14,288 nt of DNA from Actinomycetes bacterium (GCA_021805305.1 JAJZFO010000149.1:1-14288), one strand, 5' to 3'. Shown: positions 7,279 to 14,288, counted from the stretch's first letter. Translations and numbers: made by a program. The notes: generated by a model not told the origin, from the letters alone.

Positions 7279-7666
7279 GTGCTCCTTTTTCCTTCACCGC
7301 TCGCGCATCACGTCGCTCACTTCGAGCCACGAGAACGACACGCAACGGTGCGCCGGCGATCGATCCACCCGCGAGTGAGGAGGCAGGCCCTCGTCGCACC
7401 ATCGCTCGCCACTGTCGTCAATTGAGGATGCCCCCGGTATCCCTCTCCGGTGCTAGGCCACACCCGTATCCTCGTCCTCGTCCTTGACCACAAGCTTGAG
7501 CACCCCATGCGTCACCACGCCGACGCTCGGCGCCCCCGCTCGCATCGTCGTCGTCTCAGGGCCCCTAGGACCATGTCCGACTCGTCGTCAGCGAGATCGC
7601 AACGGACCTTTCCAACGAAAACATTGGGCCGACACGTCACGGTGGTGGTTATTGTGACCTCAGAGC

Positions 7667-7672
7667 AGGAGG
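7667..7672 (+). promoter_or_regulatory. Ribosome binding site fixing the PAS-LuxR start
   Basis: AGGAGG stands 5 nt before the ATG at 7678. It decides for this start over a frame that stays open 76 codons further upstream with non-protein-like composition. Confidence 0.75.
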
Positions 7673-7677
7673 GTGTG

Positions 7678-8685
7678 ATGGCGATTGACGAGGAAATCTC
7701 GACTTTCATCCAGACCAGCGAACTCCCCTTCGTCTTGACCCGACTCAGCGACTTCACCATCGAGGCGGCCTCCGCCGCGTACTTCGACCAAGTCGCCATT
7801 CCTCCCTCCGAGGTGCTCGGCGCTTCAGTCTTCTCCCTGATGGATGAGGATGAACGGCCCCGAGCCCGCGAAGCGCTACAGGCACTGGCCGACGGTACCG
7901 TGGACTTCTACCGGACCTACCGCCCGCTGTCGGCGGCACGAACCCATCGCACGGGCGTGTACGTCTGGTCGCACGCCATCGACTTCGGTGAGCGCCGCTA
8001 CGCCTTGACCCAGATCCGCGCCGTCGACGCCGCCACCGAGAGCCCCCTCGTGACGAGTCTGGGATACGAACCGACGAGTTTCGCCATCGGCATCATGGAC
8101 GAACGCGGCGTCGTGACCTCGGTGAGCAACGACCTCGACCAGGTGATCGGCGTTCGCGCCGATGACCTCATCGGCCACCACCTCCTGGCACCCGAACAGC
8201 GAGGACTCTGGACGCACTTCCACGCCGCGCACCCCTCGCGCAACGGCTGCGCGATGTCGTTGCCCTATCAGGCTCCCGCGCGTTCACGCCTGGCCGTGTC
8301 GACGCAGTGTCTCCTGGTCTGCCTCGCGGGGTCGCGGTCGATCTGCTTCATCCTCTCGAGGAATCCCGCGTCAGTGACCCGCGCCAGCACCGACCGCATC
8401 GGCGAGCTCGAACAACACCTTCGTCGCATCGCCCACGAAGTGCAAGCCAGCGGGGTGATCGGCGCCATGGCGACCCTGCCCGATCCCGAGCGCTTCCCCC
8501 AGTTACGCACGCTCAACTCGCGGCAGTGGGACATCCTCACCCGGTTGCTGCGCGGCGACCGAGTGCGCACCATCGCCGAGGACATGTATCTCAGCCAGAG
8601 CGCCGTGCGCAATCACCTGAGTGAGGTGTTCCGCCGTTTCGACGTCCACTCTCAATCCGAACTGCTGTCACTGCTGCGCTCCTAG
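7678..8685 (+). CDS. PAS-domain LuxR-type transcriptional regulator
   Basis: A 335-residue cytosolic regulator that should bind DNA in response to a sensed cue. Two PAS-like modules are seen: residues 8-115 (ending VYVWSHAIDFGERRYALTQIR) and 128-232 (FAIGIMDERGVVTSVSNDLDQVIGVRADDLIGHHLL...). A short helical linker (235-260) leads to the LuxR HTH at 279-335, whose IAEDMYLSQSAVRNHLSEVFRRFDVHSQSELL matches the LuxR recognition and dimer helices well. The usual LTxREWE opening is changed to LNSRQWD. No receiver aspartate domain is present, so activity is more likely set by a PAS ligand or cofactor than by phosphorylation; which one cannot be told. The EAL protein gene follows after 68 bp on the same strand and also begins with PAS modules, so joint transcription and a shared signal are likely (inference). 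Confidence 0.88.
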   Translation: MAIDEEISTFIQTSELPFVLTRLSDFTIEAASAAYFDQVAIPPSEVLGASVFSLMDEDERPRAREALQALADGTVDFYRTYRPLSAARTHRTGVYVWSHAIDFGERRYALTQIRAVDAATESPLVTSLGYEPTSFAIGIMDERGVVTSVSNDLDQVIGVRADDLIGHHLLAPEQRGLWTHFHAAHPSRNGCAMSLPYQAPARSRLAVSTQCLLVCLAGSRSICFILSRNPASVTRASTDRIGELEQHLRRIAHEVQASGVIGAMATLPDPERFPQLRTLNSRQWDILTRLLRGDRVRTIAEDMYLSQSAVRNHLSEVFRRFDVHSQSELLSLLRS

Positions 8686-8692
8686 GTCGAAT

Positions 8693-8709
8693 CGTCCGCA
8701 CTTCGGACG
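8693..8709 (+). terminator. Short hairpin between LuxR and EAL genes
   Basis: CGTCCG and CGGACG form a perfect 6-bp stem with loop CACTT just after the LuxR stop. There is no T-run, so it is at best a weak terminator, pause site or mRNA-processing element between two likely co-transcribed genes. Confidence 0.25.
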
Positions 8710-8753
8710 CGACGCCGGTCACGACGTCAACGGTCGCCCGCCATGCTGGTCAG

Positions 8754-11210
8754 GTGGACAATGAGGTCGAGTCGACGGCCACCCCATTCGAATATTCGCA
8801 GTTGTCGCGGGTGGCCGACCGACTTCTCACCCCCGTCGCGGTGATCGCTCCTGACTCGACGTTGCGCTACGCCAACCGTGAGGTGGGCCGCGTGCTCGGC
8901 GTCGACGTGAGGGCACTGATCGGTCGACGAATGCTTGACCTAGTGCACCCCGACGACGTGGCGAGGGTCGCCCAGGAGATGGCCGACATCATCCTCGCCG
9001 AGCCCGGCGGGGGATTCACGCGCCTTCGCCTTCGTCACGGCGCCGACCAGGACTGGCGCATCGTCGACGCCTACGCCCACAATCTCCACGACGACCCCCT
9101 CATCGGTGGGGTGCTGATCTCGGGCAGTGACGTGACGGAGGAGGAGAATCTCGGCCGCGCGCTCAAGTCATTCTCCGACGTCACCCGGATTCTCATGCAC
9201 GCGCGCGACGAGAAGCAATTGTTGTCGGCCGTCTGCGACTCGGTCATCGAGAACGGCGAGTACCTGGTGGCCTGGGTGGGATACGCGCGCGACGACGCCG
9301 ACAAGACCGTGGAGCTAGTGGCGGTCAGCGGTGAGAGCGCCTGCGTGAGCAATGACGTCACTCGATGGGACGACAGCGACTGGGGTCGGGGCCCGACGGG
9401 CGTCGCCATTCGCACGAGGACCCCGCAAGTACTCAACGAGCCCCACCATTCGACACGCTACGACGCCTGGCGCGAGCAGATGGACGTCTTCGGGGTGCGT
9501 AGCGTGTGTTCGCTCCCCCTCGTGCTCGAGGACCGGGTGGTGGGCGCGCTCACCATCTATAGCCGCGAGCCGCACAAGTTCGCGCCCGCCGAGATGCGGG
9601 TGCTCGCGGATTACGCCGACGAACTCTCCTTCGGGATCCGCCGATTGCGCGACGTGCAGCGTCTCGAACGCAACGAGTCGCAACTGCGTCAAGCCGAGCA
9701 CCTCACCCACGTCGGTCACTGGGAGTGGGAACTCGCGACGAATCGACTCGAGTTCATGGCCGACGAGATCTACGCCATCTACGGCACCGACCCTGAGCAT
9801 TGGGACGCGACGCTCGAGTCCTTCCTCGCGGCCGTCCCCGACGAGGAGCGTCTCGAGGTCAGACTCGCCCTCGAGCGTTCCGTCGCCGAGGGTTCGGCCG
9901 AACTCACCCACCGGATCAATTCGGCGTCGGCGGGAACGCGCCATCTACGCGTTCGTACCAAGGTGGTCCTGGACGAGGCTGACCACCCCGTGCGGGTGCT
10001 GGGCACCTCCCTCGACATCACCGCCACACGTCGGGCCCAGGAGCAGATCGAGAACTCGCGCGAGTTCCTCCTCGCGATCACCGACAACATGAATGAGGGA
10101 CTGCTGGCCACTGACGCGAGCGGACACATCACGTTCGCCAACGCCGCCGCGGGCCGACTGCTGGGCGCACCCGCGGCGACGCTCCTTGGTTCGCCGATCG
10201 CGACATACTTCCACCAGGACCCCTCTTCGCCTCGCGCCGGCGATGTCTCCCCACGCGACGCGGGTCCCTTCGAGGGGTGGACCCGGGACCAACCGCTCGC
10301 GATCGAGCACTGCACGGTGCGCCGCGGCGATGGATCGACGGTGTCGGTCTCCCTGAACGCCTCGCCGCTGGTCGCGGCGAGCACCAATGGAGCGGTCGTC
10401 GTCTTCGAGGACATCTCGGCGCACGTGGTCGAACAGCGACGGGTCGCGCGAGAGCTCGACAAGCTCGCCTGGGTCGGACGCATCCGTGACGCACTCGACG
10501 AAGGACGTTTCGAATTGCTGGCCCAACGCGTCATCGACCTCGCGACGTCACGGACCGTCCAGCACGAGCTGCTCATCCGGATGCGGATGGCCAACGGCGA
10601 ACTCGTCGAGCCCGCGACATTCCTCGCCACCGCCGAGGAGTTCGGGCTCATTACCGACATCGATCGCTGGGTGATCAAGGAGACCGCGCGAGTGGCGGCG
10701 CGTGGTCATCGCGTGGCGTTCAACCTGTCGGCGCGCTCGGTCGCCGACCCTCGCACCCTGTCGCGTATCTGCGAGGCCATCTCCGTCGCCGGCGCGTCGC
10801 CGGACCTGATCGAGTGCGAGATCACCGAGACGGCCCTCGTGCGTGACGTCGCCGCGGCGGAGGTCCTCGTGCGGGGGCTCAACGACCTGGGGTGCAGCGT
10901 CGCCCTGGATGACTTCGGCGTCGGCTACGGGGGATTCGCCTACCTCAAGCGCCTGCCGGTCTCGGTACTCAAGATCGACCGCGAGTTCGTGCGAGATCTC
11001 AAGGACGAGGCCTCGAGTCGACACGTGGTGGCCGCGGTGGTGAGCCTCGCCAAGGCCTTCGACATGACCACGACCGCCGAGGGTCCCGAGACGCCCGAGT
11101 GCCTCGAGTTGCTGCGCGAGTTGGGGGTCGATCGCGCGCAGGGCTACGTCATTGGTCGGCCCACGCCGCTCGCCGTGGCCTTCGACGACCTCGCCGACGC
11201 GATTCACTGA
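8754..11210 (+). CDS. PAS-GAF-PAS-PAS-EAL cyclic di-GMP phosphodiesterase
   Basis: An 818-residue soluble multisensor enzyme predicted to hydrolyse c-di-GMP to pGpG. Domains in order: PAS 18-132, GAF 140-297 (ending LPLVLEDRVVGALTIYS and FGIRRL), PAS 316-430 of the PAS_3 type (HVGHWEWELATNRLEF), PAS 433-560, EAL 575-810. There is no GGDEF domain. EAL signature residues are present: E605 in HELLIR (the EAL triplet is ELL), N657 in FNLSA, E689 in ECEITET, D719-D720 in DDFG, K740 in VLKIDREF, E776 in AEGPET and Q796 in QGYVIGRP. Deviations are V for T/A in DFGVGY, GG for SS after it, P for V in EGPE, and QR for QP at 591-592, so activity is probable, not certain. No membrane segment or signal peptide is seen. 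GTG 8754 is taken as start; its ribosome site is weak, consistent with reading through from the LuxR gene. The sensory half suggests several inputs. Confidence 0.92.
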   Translation: MDNEVESTATPFEYSQLSRVADRLLTPVAVIAPDSTLRYANREVGRVLGVDVRALIGRRMLDLVHPDDVARVAQEMADIILAEPGGGFTRLRLRHGADQDWRIVDAYAHNLHDDPLIGGVLISGSDVTEEENLGRALKSFSDVTRILMHARDEKQLLSAVCDSVIENGEYLVAWVGYARDDADKTVELVAVSGESACVSNDVTRWDDSDWGRGPTGVAIRTRTPQVLNEPHHSTRYDAWREQMDVFGVRSVCSLPLVLEDRVVGALTIYSREPHKFAPAEMRVLADYADELSFGIRRLRDVQRLERNESQLRQAEHLTHVGHWEWELATNRLEFMADEIYAIYGTDPEHWDATLESFLAAVPDEERLEVRLALERSVAEGSAELTHRINSASAGTRHLRVRTKVVLDEADHPVRVLGTSLDITATRRAQEQIENSREFLLAITDNMNEGLLATDASGHITFANAAAGRLLGAPAATLLGSPIATYFHQDPSSPRAGDVSPRDAGPFEGWTRDQPLAIEHCTVRRGDGSTVSVSLNASPLVAASTNGAVVVFEDISAHVVEQRRVARELDKLAWVGRIRDALDEGRFELLAQRVIDLATSRTVQHELLIRMRMANGELVEPATFLATAEEFGLITDIDRWVIKETARVAARGHRVAFNLSARSVADPRTLSRICEAISVAGASPDLIECEITETALVRDVAAAEVLVRGLNDLGCSVALDDFGVGYGGFAYLKRLPVSVLKIDREFVRDLKDEASSRHVVAAVVSLAKAFDMTTTAEGPETPECLELLRELGVDRAQGYVIGRPTPLAVAFDDLADAIH

Positions 11211-11219
11211 ACTCTCGGC

Positions 11220-11256
11220 GTCACGCGAGAATCAGCGGTGATCGACGAGGCGTGAC
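11220..11256 (+). terminator. Possible hairpin after the EAL gene
   Basis: GTCACGC (11220-11226) and GCGTGAC (11250-11256) can pair over a 23-nt loop; a competing smaller stem is TCTCG (11213-11217) with CGAGA (11226-11230). Neither is followed by a T-run. The position, 10 nt after the stop and before the next promoter, is what a terminator would occupy. Confidence 0.25.
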
Positions 11257-11299
11257 CAGTGTCGTGGGCGCCCGGCGCGAAGGACGCAACGTCGGACGC

Positions 11300-11328
11300 T
11301 TGACACGTGCTCCCGCCACGGTTAACTT
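11300..11328 (+). promoter_or_regulatory. Promoter of the ABC importer genes
   Basis: A full TTGACA -35 box (11300-11305) is followed after exactly 17 bp by TAACTT (11323-11328), which fits the actinobacterial TANNNT -10 form. Transcription would begin near 11335, about 23 nt before the ATPase start. Confidence 0.6.
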
Positions 11329-11347
11329 GTGACAAGAGGTCATACCA
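11326..11347. promoter_or_regulatory. Candidate GntR (FadR-type) operator
   Basis: Two abutting dyads lie over the end of the -10 box and the expected start point: CTTGTGACAAG (11326-11336), perfect about one base, and AGGTCATACCA (11337-11347), whose GGT-CAT-ACC core has the spacing of the FadR-subfamily form TNGTNNNACNA. A protein bound here would stop initiation. The convergent GntR gene about 2 kb downstream is the obvious candidate to bind. Confidence 0.45.
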
Positions 11348-11357
11348 TAGGGGGGAA

Positions 11358-12194
11358 ATGACTATTCGTGAAGAGATGCCGGCGACGGCTACGCCTGGAA
11401 GTGCCCAGCGAGGGACGAATGTCGCCAGTGGCGAGATCAAATGTCGCGACATCTTCAAATGGTTCGGCTCGTCGCTGATCATCGAGGGTCTCGACCTCGA
11501 TATCGCGCACAACGAGTTCGTCTGTGTCGTGGGTCCCTCGGGGTGCGGCAAGACGACCCTGCTGCGGATGATCGCCGGGCTGACCGACATCGACAACGGC
11601 ACGATCGAGATCGGCGGCACGCGGGTGACCAAGCCACTCGCGACCGTCGGGGTCGTCTTCCAGCAGTTCGGGCTCTTCCCGTGGAAGACCGTCCTGAGGA
11701 ACGTGGCCTTGCCACTGCGCGCGGCCGGCGTGGCCAAGGAGGAGGCCTTCGCGCGGGCGCGCGAGGCCATCGAGTTGGTGGGTCTCAAGGACAGCGACGC
11801 GAAGTATCCCGCGCAGCTCTCGGGTGGCATGAAGCAACGCGCGGGTCTGGCGCGGGCTCTGGCGATCCGCCCCGAGGTCATCCTGCTCGACGAACCCTTC
11901 GCGGCGGTCGACGCCCAGACACGCGAGATCCTCCAAGAGGAGCTCCTCAACCTCTGGGGTCGCCACAAGCAGACGGCGGTCTTCATCACCCACAGCATCG
12001 ACGAGGCCATCACGCTGGCCGACCGCGTCGTGGTGATGGGAGCGCATCCCGGACGCGTCGTCAAGGAGATCCCGATCCCCATCGAGCGTCCCCGCACCGT
12101 CGCCTCGGTGCGTCGCGACCCCCTCTACCCCTCCCTGCGCGAGGAGATCTGGGATCTCTTGCGCATCCCGACCTCGACCCCGAAGGGACAGTGA
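11358..12194 (+). CDS. ABC importer ATP-binding protein, nitrate/sulfonate/taurine class
   Basis: A 278-residue ATPase that would energise uptake through the permease encoded 4 nt downstream. Motifs: Walker A GPSGCGKTT at 59-67, Q-loop in VVFQQFGLFPWKTV (residues 99-112), signature LSGGMKQR at 154-161, Walker B VILLDEPFAAVDAQTR at 174-189, and switch histidine H212 in FITHSIDEA. The LFPWKTV wording, LSGGMKQR and the C-terminal MGAHPGRVVKEIPI segment are those of the SsuB/TauB/NrtD group. The ATG at 11358 follows AGGGGGGAA, a strong ribosome site; a longer frame opening at 11307 would run through the promoter and is rejected. Substrates of this group include sulfonates, taurine, nitrate, thiamine precursors and riboflavin-like compounds, so the real one is unknown. 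Confidence 0.93.
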   Translation: MTIREEMPATATPGSAQRGTNVASGEIKCRDIFKWFGSSLIIEGLDLDIAHNEFVCVVGPSGCGKTTLLRMIAGLTDIDNGTIEIGGTRVTKPLATVGVVFQQFGLFPWKTVLRNVALPLRAAGVAKEEAFARAREAIELVGLKDSDAKYPAQLSGGMKQRAGLARALAIRPEVILLDEPFAAVDAQTREILQEELLNLWGRHKQTAVFITHSIDEAITLADRVVVMGAHPGRVVKEIPIPIERPRTVASVRRDPLYPSLREEIWDLLRIPTSTPKGQ

Positions 12195-12198
12195 CGCC

Positions 12199-13092
12199 GT
12201 GAGCATCGACAACGACAAGGTGGTGGTCCCCACCGGCGCCCCTGCCACAAGCTCCGTCGCCGGACGCCCCTCCACCGAGGAGATCGGCCGACTGATCTAC
12301 CAGCGCCGCCAGCGCCGACTTCGTCGCCAGCGGATGGTCTTCCTCTCGATCCGGGTCCTCTCGCTCGCCATCGTGTTCATCGGCTGGCAGATCTACGGCA
12401 GCCACACGATCGCGATCCTGTTCGCCCCCATCACCACGGTGATCCACGAGGGCTACACCCTCTTCGCCCAGAAGGGCCTCGGCGGACAGCTGCTCACCAG
12501 CGTCGAGACGTTCTTCTGGGGCTACGTGCTGGGCATGGTCCTCGGCGTCTTCCTCGGCATGCTCACCGGCGCCTACCGCGCGGCCGAGGCGGCGATCTCG
12601 ATGTACATCTTCGCCCTCTACGCCACCCCGATGGTCGCGCTGGTGCCGATCATCAGCCTCTGGGTGGGTTACAACTTCCACGCCCAGGTGGTCATCGTCA
12701 CCCTGTTCGTCGTCTGGCCGGTGACCGTGACCGTCTTCCACGGGATCCGCGAGATCGACCCCGAATTGCTCGAGGTGTCGCGATCACTGCGCCTCAATCG
12801 ACGCCAGACATGGCTGCACGTGCTGTTGCCCGGTGCGGTGCCCTTCATCATGACCGGGGCGACCCAGGGCGTGGCGATGGGCATGGTCGGCGTCATCATC
12901 GCCGAGGTCCAGACCCAGTTGACCGGTATCGGCGACGCCCTGCAGACCCAGTCCTCGACTTACCACACCGCCGCGGCACTGGCGGTCATCTTGCTCATCA
13001 TGGCCCTCGGGCTCACCTTGCGCCTGATGCTCTCGTTGATCAAGCGCTGGATTGTCCCCTGGCAGCGCGAGGAGCAGGGCCGGCGCCACTGA
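12199..13092 (+). CDS. ABC importer permease, SsuC/TauC class
   Basis: A 297-residue membrane protein forming the channel of the importer. About six membrane helices can be drawn at 47-66, 100-123, 132-158, 163-183, 214-236 and 257-282, after a basic cytoplasmic N-terminus with a QRRQRRLRRQR patch. The EAA coupling loop, which sits on the ATPase, is seen at 190-211 as LLEVSRSLRLNRRQTWLHVLLP, with the family-typical YATPMVALVPIISLWVG before it. GTG is chosen as start, 4 nt after the ATPase stop, so the genes are translationally linked. No substrate-binding protein gene follows; the next gene is convergent. The partner must be encoded elsewhere. Confidence 0.92.
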   Translation: MSIDNDKVVVPTGAPATSSVAGRPSTEEIGRLIYQRRQRRLRRQRMVFLSIRVLSLAIVFIGWQIYGSHTIAILFAPITTVIHEGYTLFAQKGLGGQLLTSVETFFWGYVLGMVLGVFLGMLTGAYRAAEAAISMYIFALYATPMVALVPIISLWVGYNFHAQVVIVTLFVVWPVTVTVFHGIREIDPELLEVSRSLRLNRRQTWLHVLLPGAVPFIMTGATQGVAMGMVGVIIAEVQTQLTGIGDALQTQSSTYHTAAALAVILLIMALGLTLRLMLSLIKRWIVPWQREEQGRRH

Positions 13093-13097
13093 TCGCG

Positions 13098-13111
13098 GTG
13101 ACGGTCGTCAC
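13098..13111. terminator. Hairpin between the convergent permease and GntR genes
   Basis: GTGAC and GTCAC pair over loop GGTC six bases after the permease stop. It could work from either side but has no T-run. Two copies of TCCGCGCCG (13120-13128 and 13134-13142) follow it; nothing else is seen in this gap. Confidence 0.3.
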
Positions 13112-13219
13112 GTGAGCCGTCCGCGCCGAGTGTTCCGCGCCGGATCTGGTGATCGCCTCGTCATTCATGGCGGCGACGCGCCAGGTTCGATCCCGCACCT
13201 CCACCAGGGCGCGGCGGGA

Positions 13220-13930
13220 CTAGGAGGGTTGGCGTAGCCTCTTCATCGCCGCGTTCTTCGCGCCGTCGATGTGGATGGCCGCCGAGGCCGCCGCCATGTC
13301 GGCGTTGCCCTCCTTGATGGCCGCGAAGACCCGGTGATGGTCGTTGCGCGAGATCTCGAGTCGACCGGGGACCTGCAGCGTGGTCTCCATGCCCTCGTCG
13401 ATCATCTCCTGCAACGCGCCGAAGGTCTGAGAGAGGAAGCGGTTCTTGGCCATCGTGACGATGGACGTGTGGAACTGCCCGTCGAGCTCCTTGAGCCGCA
13501 CGTAGTCCACGGGCTCGGCGTAGGCCTTCTCCTGCTCCTCGAGGATTTGTGCCAGCGCCTCGATCTCCTCGGACGTCGCCGAGGACGCCGCCCAACTGGC
13601 GGCCGCCGATTCGAGCACCTCACGGACCCTGAACAATTCCATGAGCGATATCTCCAGGTTGGCCAGGCGCTGGCGGACCAGGTCCTGCTTATTGAGCCCG
13701 ACGAACACCCCCTGGCCGTGGCGCACGACCAAGCGCTGATGGGCCTCGAGGATCTTGATCGCCTCGCGCAGGGCGGGGCGGCTCACCCCCAGCATGGCGG
13801 CCAGGTCTCGCTCGGGGGGCAGACGTTGACCCTCACCCAGCGCCTGGGAGTCGATCAATTCCTCGATGAGCGTGACGATGCGGTCCGATAGGCTCCCCGA
13901 CTCTCGGATTGGGTGGAACAGCGACTCCAT
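13220..13930 (-). CDS. GntR family regulator, FadR subfamily (FCD domain)
   Basis: A 236-residue repressor-type protein. The N-terminal winged helix covers about residues 10-78, with the family hallmark LPPERDLAAMLGVSRPALREAIKILEA at 37-63 and HGQGVFV as wing. The all-helical FCD ligand domain runs 95-225; its metal-site residues appear kept: D150 and H154 in ELDGQFH, H198 or H199 in NDHHRVF, and H220 in AAIHIDG. FCD proteins usually bind organic acids or related small metabolites with a metal ion. The ATG at 13930 has GGAG 7 nt upstream. It faces the ABC importer genes, and a FadR-like dyad lies at that importer's promoter, so control of uptake by the imported compound or its product is the best guess (inference). 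No matching dyad was seen before its own gene; only GTCT-CC-AGAC at 13936-13945. Confidence 0.92.
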   Translation of the reverse strand: MESLFHPIRESGSLSDRIVTLIEELIDSQALGEGQRLPPERDLAAMLGVSRPALREAIKILEAHQRLVVRHGQGVFVGLNKQDLVRQRLANLEISLMELFRVREVLESAAASWAASSATSEEIEALAQILEEQEKAYAEPVDYVRLKELDGQFHTSIVTMAKNRFLSQTFGALQEMIDEGMETTLQVPGRLEISRNDHHRVFAAIKEGNADMAAASAAIHIDGAKNAAMKRLRQPS

Positions 13931-14025
13931 GTCCAGTCTCCAGACCTCATACGACTTCAGTTCAATCTACCAGAGGCCTTTCGAGAAACGCCCCCGCATC
14001 GATCCTTCTCGCGACGACGCGTCGC

Positions 14026-14288
14026 TCAGCGCGACGTCCCCTCGAGCTCGAGGATGAAGCACGTGTCGCTCTTGCGGTCGATGGTGTAGAGGATCGAGCG
14101 GTCGTCGAGGAACAGGTCGTTGAGTTGGCCTCGGCTGGGTCCCTCGGGGTCGACGCCGGGCACGAAGCGGCCGATCTCGCGCGGACGCAGCGGTGAGGAG
14201 ACGTCGTAGACCCCCACGCCCAGGCCGAAGAACGCCCCGGCGGCGACGTTGAAGTCGCGCCACGCGCCCTGGCCCAGGGGATACTCGT
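14026..14288 (-). CDS. LVIVD-repeat-like protein, C-terminus (5' truncated)
   Basis: The frame is open from the right edge of the window to a TGA at 14026-14028, giving the last 87 residues. The text GLGVGVYDVSSPLRPREIGR, followed by FVPGVDPEGPSRGQLNDLFL and DDRSILYTIDRKSDTCFILE, resembles the closing blades of LVIVD-repeat proteins (beta-propeller-like, often exported), which carry VYDVSDPxxPxEV phrases and end with a YxxDRxxxxxxILE strand. The function of that family is not known. The GTG at 14217 is internal to this domain and is not taken as a start. The GntR gene lies 96 bp downstream on the same strand and might be read from the same transcript. A stem GCGAC/GTCGC (14011-14025) touches the stop codon. 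Confidence 0.6.
   Translation of the reverse strand, partial: EYPLGQGAWRDFNVAAGAFFGLGVGVYDVSSPLRPREIGRFVPGVDPEGPSRGQLNDLFLDDRSILYTIDRKSDTCFILELEGTSR

Larger units (their letters stand above)
7220..7677. other. 458-bp divergent intergenic region
   Basis: It separates the leftward exporter operon from the rightward PAS-LuxR gene. The left 60 bp hold the PadR operator and promoter. The remainder has no recognised gene; a 30-codon coding-like minus-strand frame is noted at 7453-7545. Long open frames on the + strand running into the LuxR gene from 7450 are Arg/Ser/His-rich and have no domain, so they are treated as untranslated. No convincing promoter for the LuxR gene was picked by eye. Confidence 0.6.

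Noticed and set aside
7450..7677. Longer N-terminus for the PAS-LuxR gene
   Set aside because: The extra 76 codons are Arg/His/Ser-rich without a domain, whereas ATG 7678 has AGGAGG 5 nt upstream.
11340..12275. Long minus-strand open frame (311 codons) and other long antisense frames over the importer genes
   Set aside because: They are full overlaps of the ATPase with its complete motif set; their translation is rich in Arg/Gly/Asp with no fold.
13120..13142. Direct repeat TCCGCGCCG (two copies 14 bp apart)
   Set aside because: Two short GC-rich copies are expected by chance in such DNA; no array or CRISPR-like spacing.
1..14288. CRISPR array, tRNA/rRNA, toxin-antitoxin pair, insertion sequence ends
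   Set aside because: No repeated spacer pattern, no cloverleaf with TTCGA-type arm in the gaps, no small paired genes and no transposase frames were found by reading both strands.

Overview
This window is high-GC DNA (mostly G/C third codon positions, GTG/TTG starts alongside ATG) with strong actinobacterial character: the PAS-LuxR and multi-PAS-EAL regulators, a PadR-controlled FtsX-type exporter, a secreted Pro/Thr-linker plus Ig-like domain protein, and a TTGACA/TANNNT promoter. The class Acidimicrobiia or a related uncultured actinobacterium is a plausible host, but this is an impression from protein style, not a proof. No rRNA, tRNA, CRISPR array or insertion sequence was seen.

Layout. 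(1) 1-341: 3' end of a secreted or surface protein. (2) 470-1627: a single tyrosine-recombinase integrase on the + strand, without a visible excisionase, att repeat or tRNA. (3) 1674-3281, minus strand: a DUF429 protein, about 440 bp holding a possible decayed reading frame and an AT-rich inverted repeat, then a DUF1801 protein. (4) 3376-7219, minus strand: a three-gene operon, PadR regulator -> ABC ATPase -> two-FtsX-domain permease, with 4-bp overlapping junctions (ATGA, GTGA). Upstream of the regulator lies a symmetrical element, CATACTCAGTATG, with a second near-copy 12 bp away: the probable PadR operator. (5) 7678-11210, + strand: two sensor-regulators in tandem, a double-PAS LuxR-type transcription factor and an 818-residue PAS-GAF-PAS-PAS-EAL protein predicted to hydrolyse cyclic di-GMP. 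(6) 11358-13092, + strand: ATPase and permease of a nitrate/sulfonate/taurine-class importer, preceded by a good promoter and a FadR-type half-symmetrical site. (7) 13220-13930, minus strand: a FadR-subfamily GntR regulator, convergent with the transporter and its probable controller. (8) 14026-14288, minus strand: the C-terminus of a protein resembling LVIVD-repeat proteins.

Functionally the window reads as three small, self-contained regulatory units: a PadR-repressed efflux or lipoprotein/peptide-handling ABC exporter; a light/redox/ligand sensing pair that joins transcription to cyclic di-GMP turnover; and a GntR-controlled uptake system whose substrate-binding protein is not in view. I see no clear undescribed multi-gene system. 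The best leads are the two operator candidates, the tandem PAS-LuxR/EAL pair, and two short unexplained coding-like stretches (2513-2690 and 7453-7545, both minus strand).
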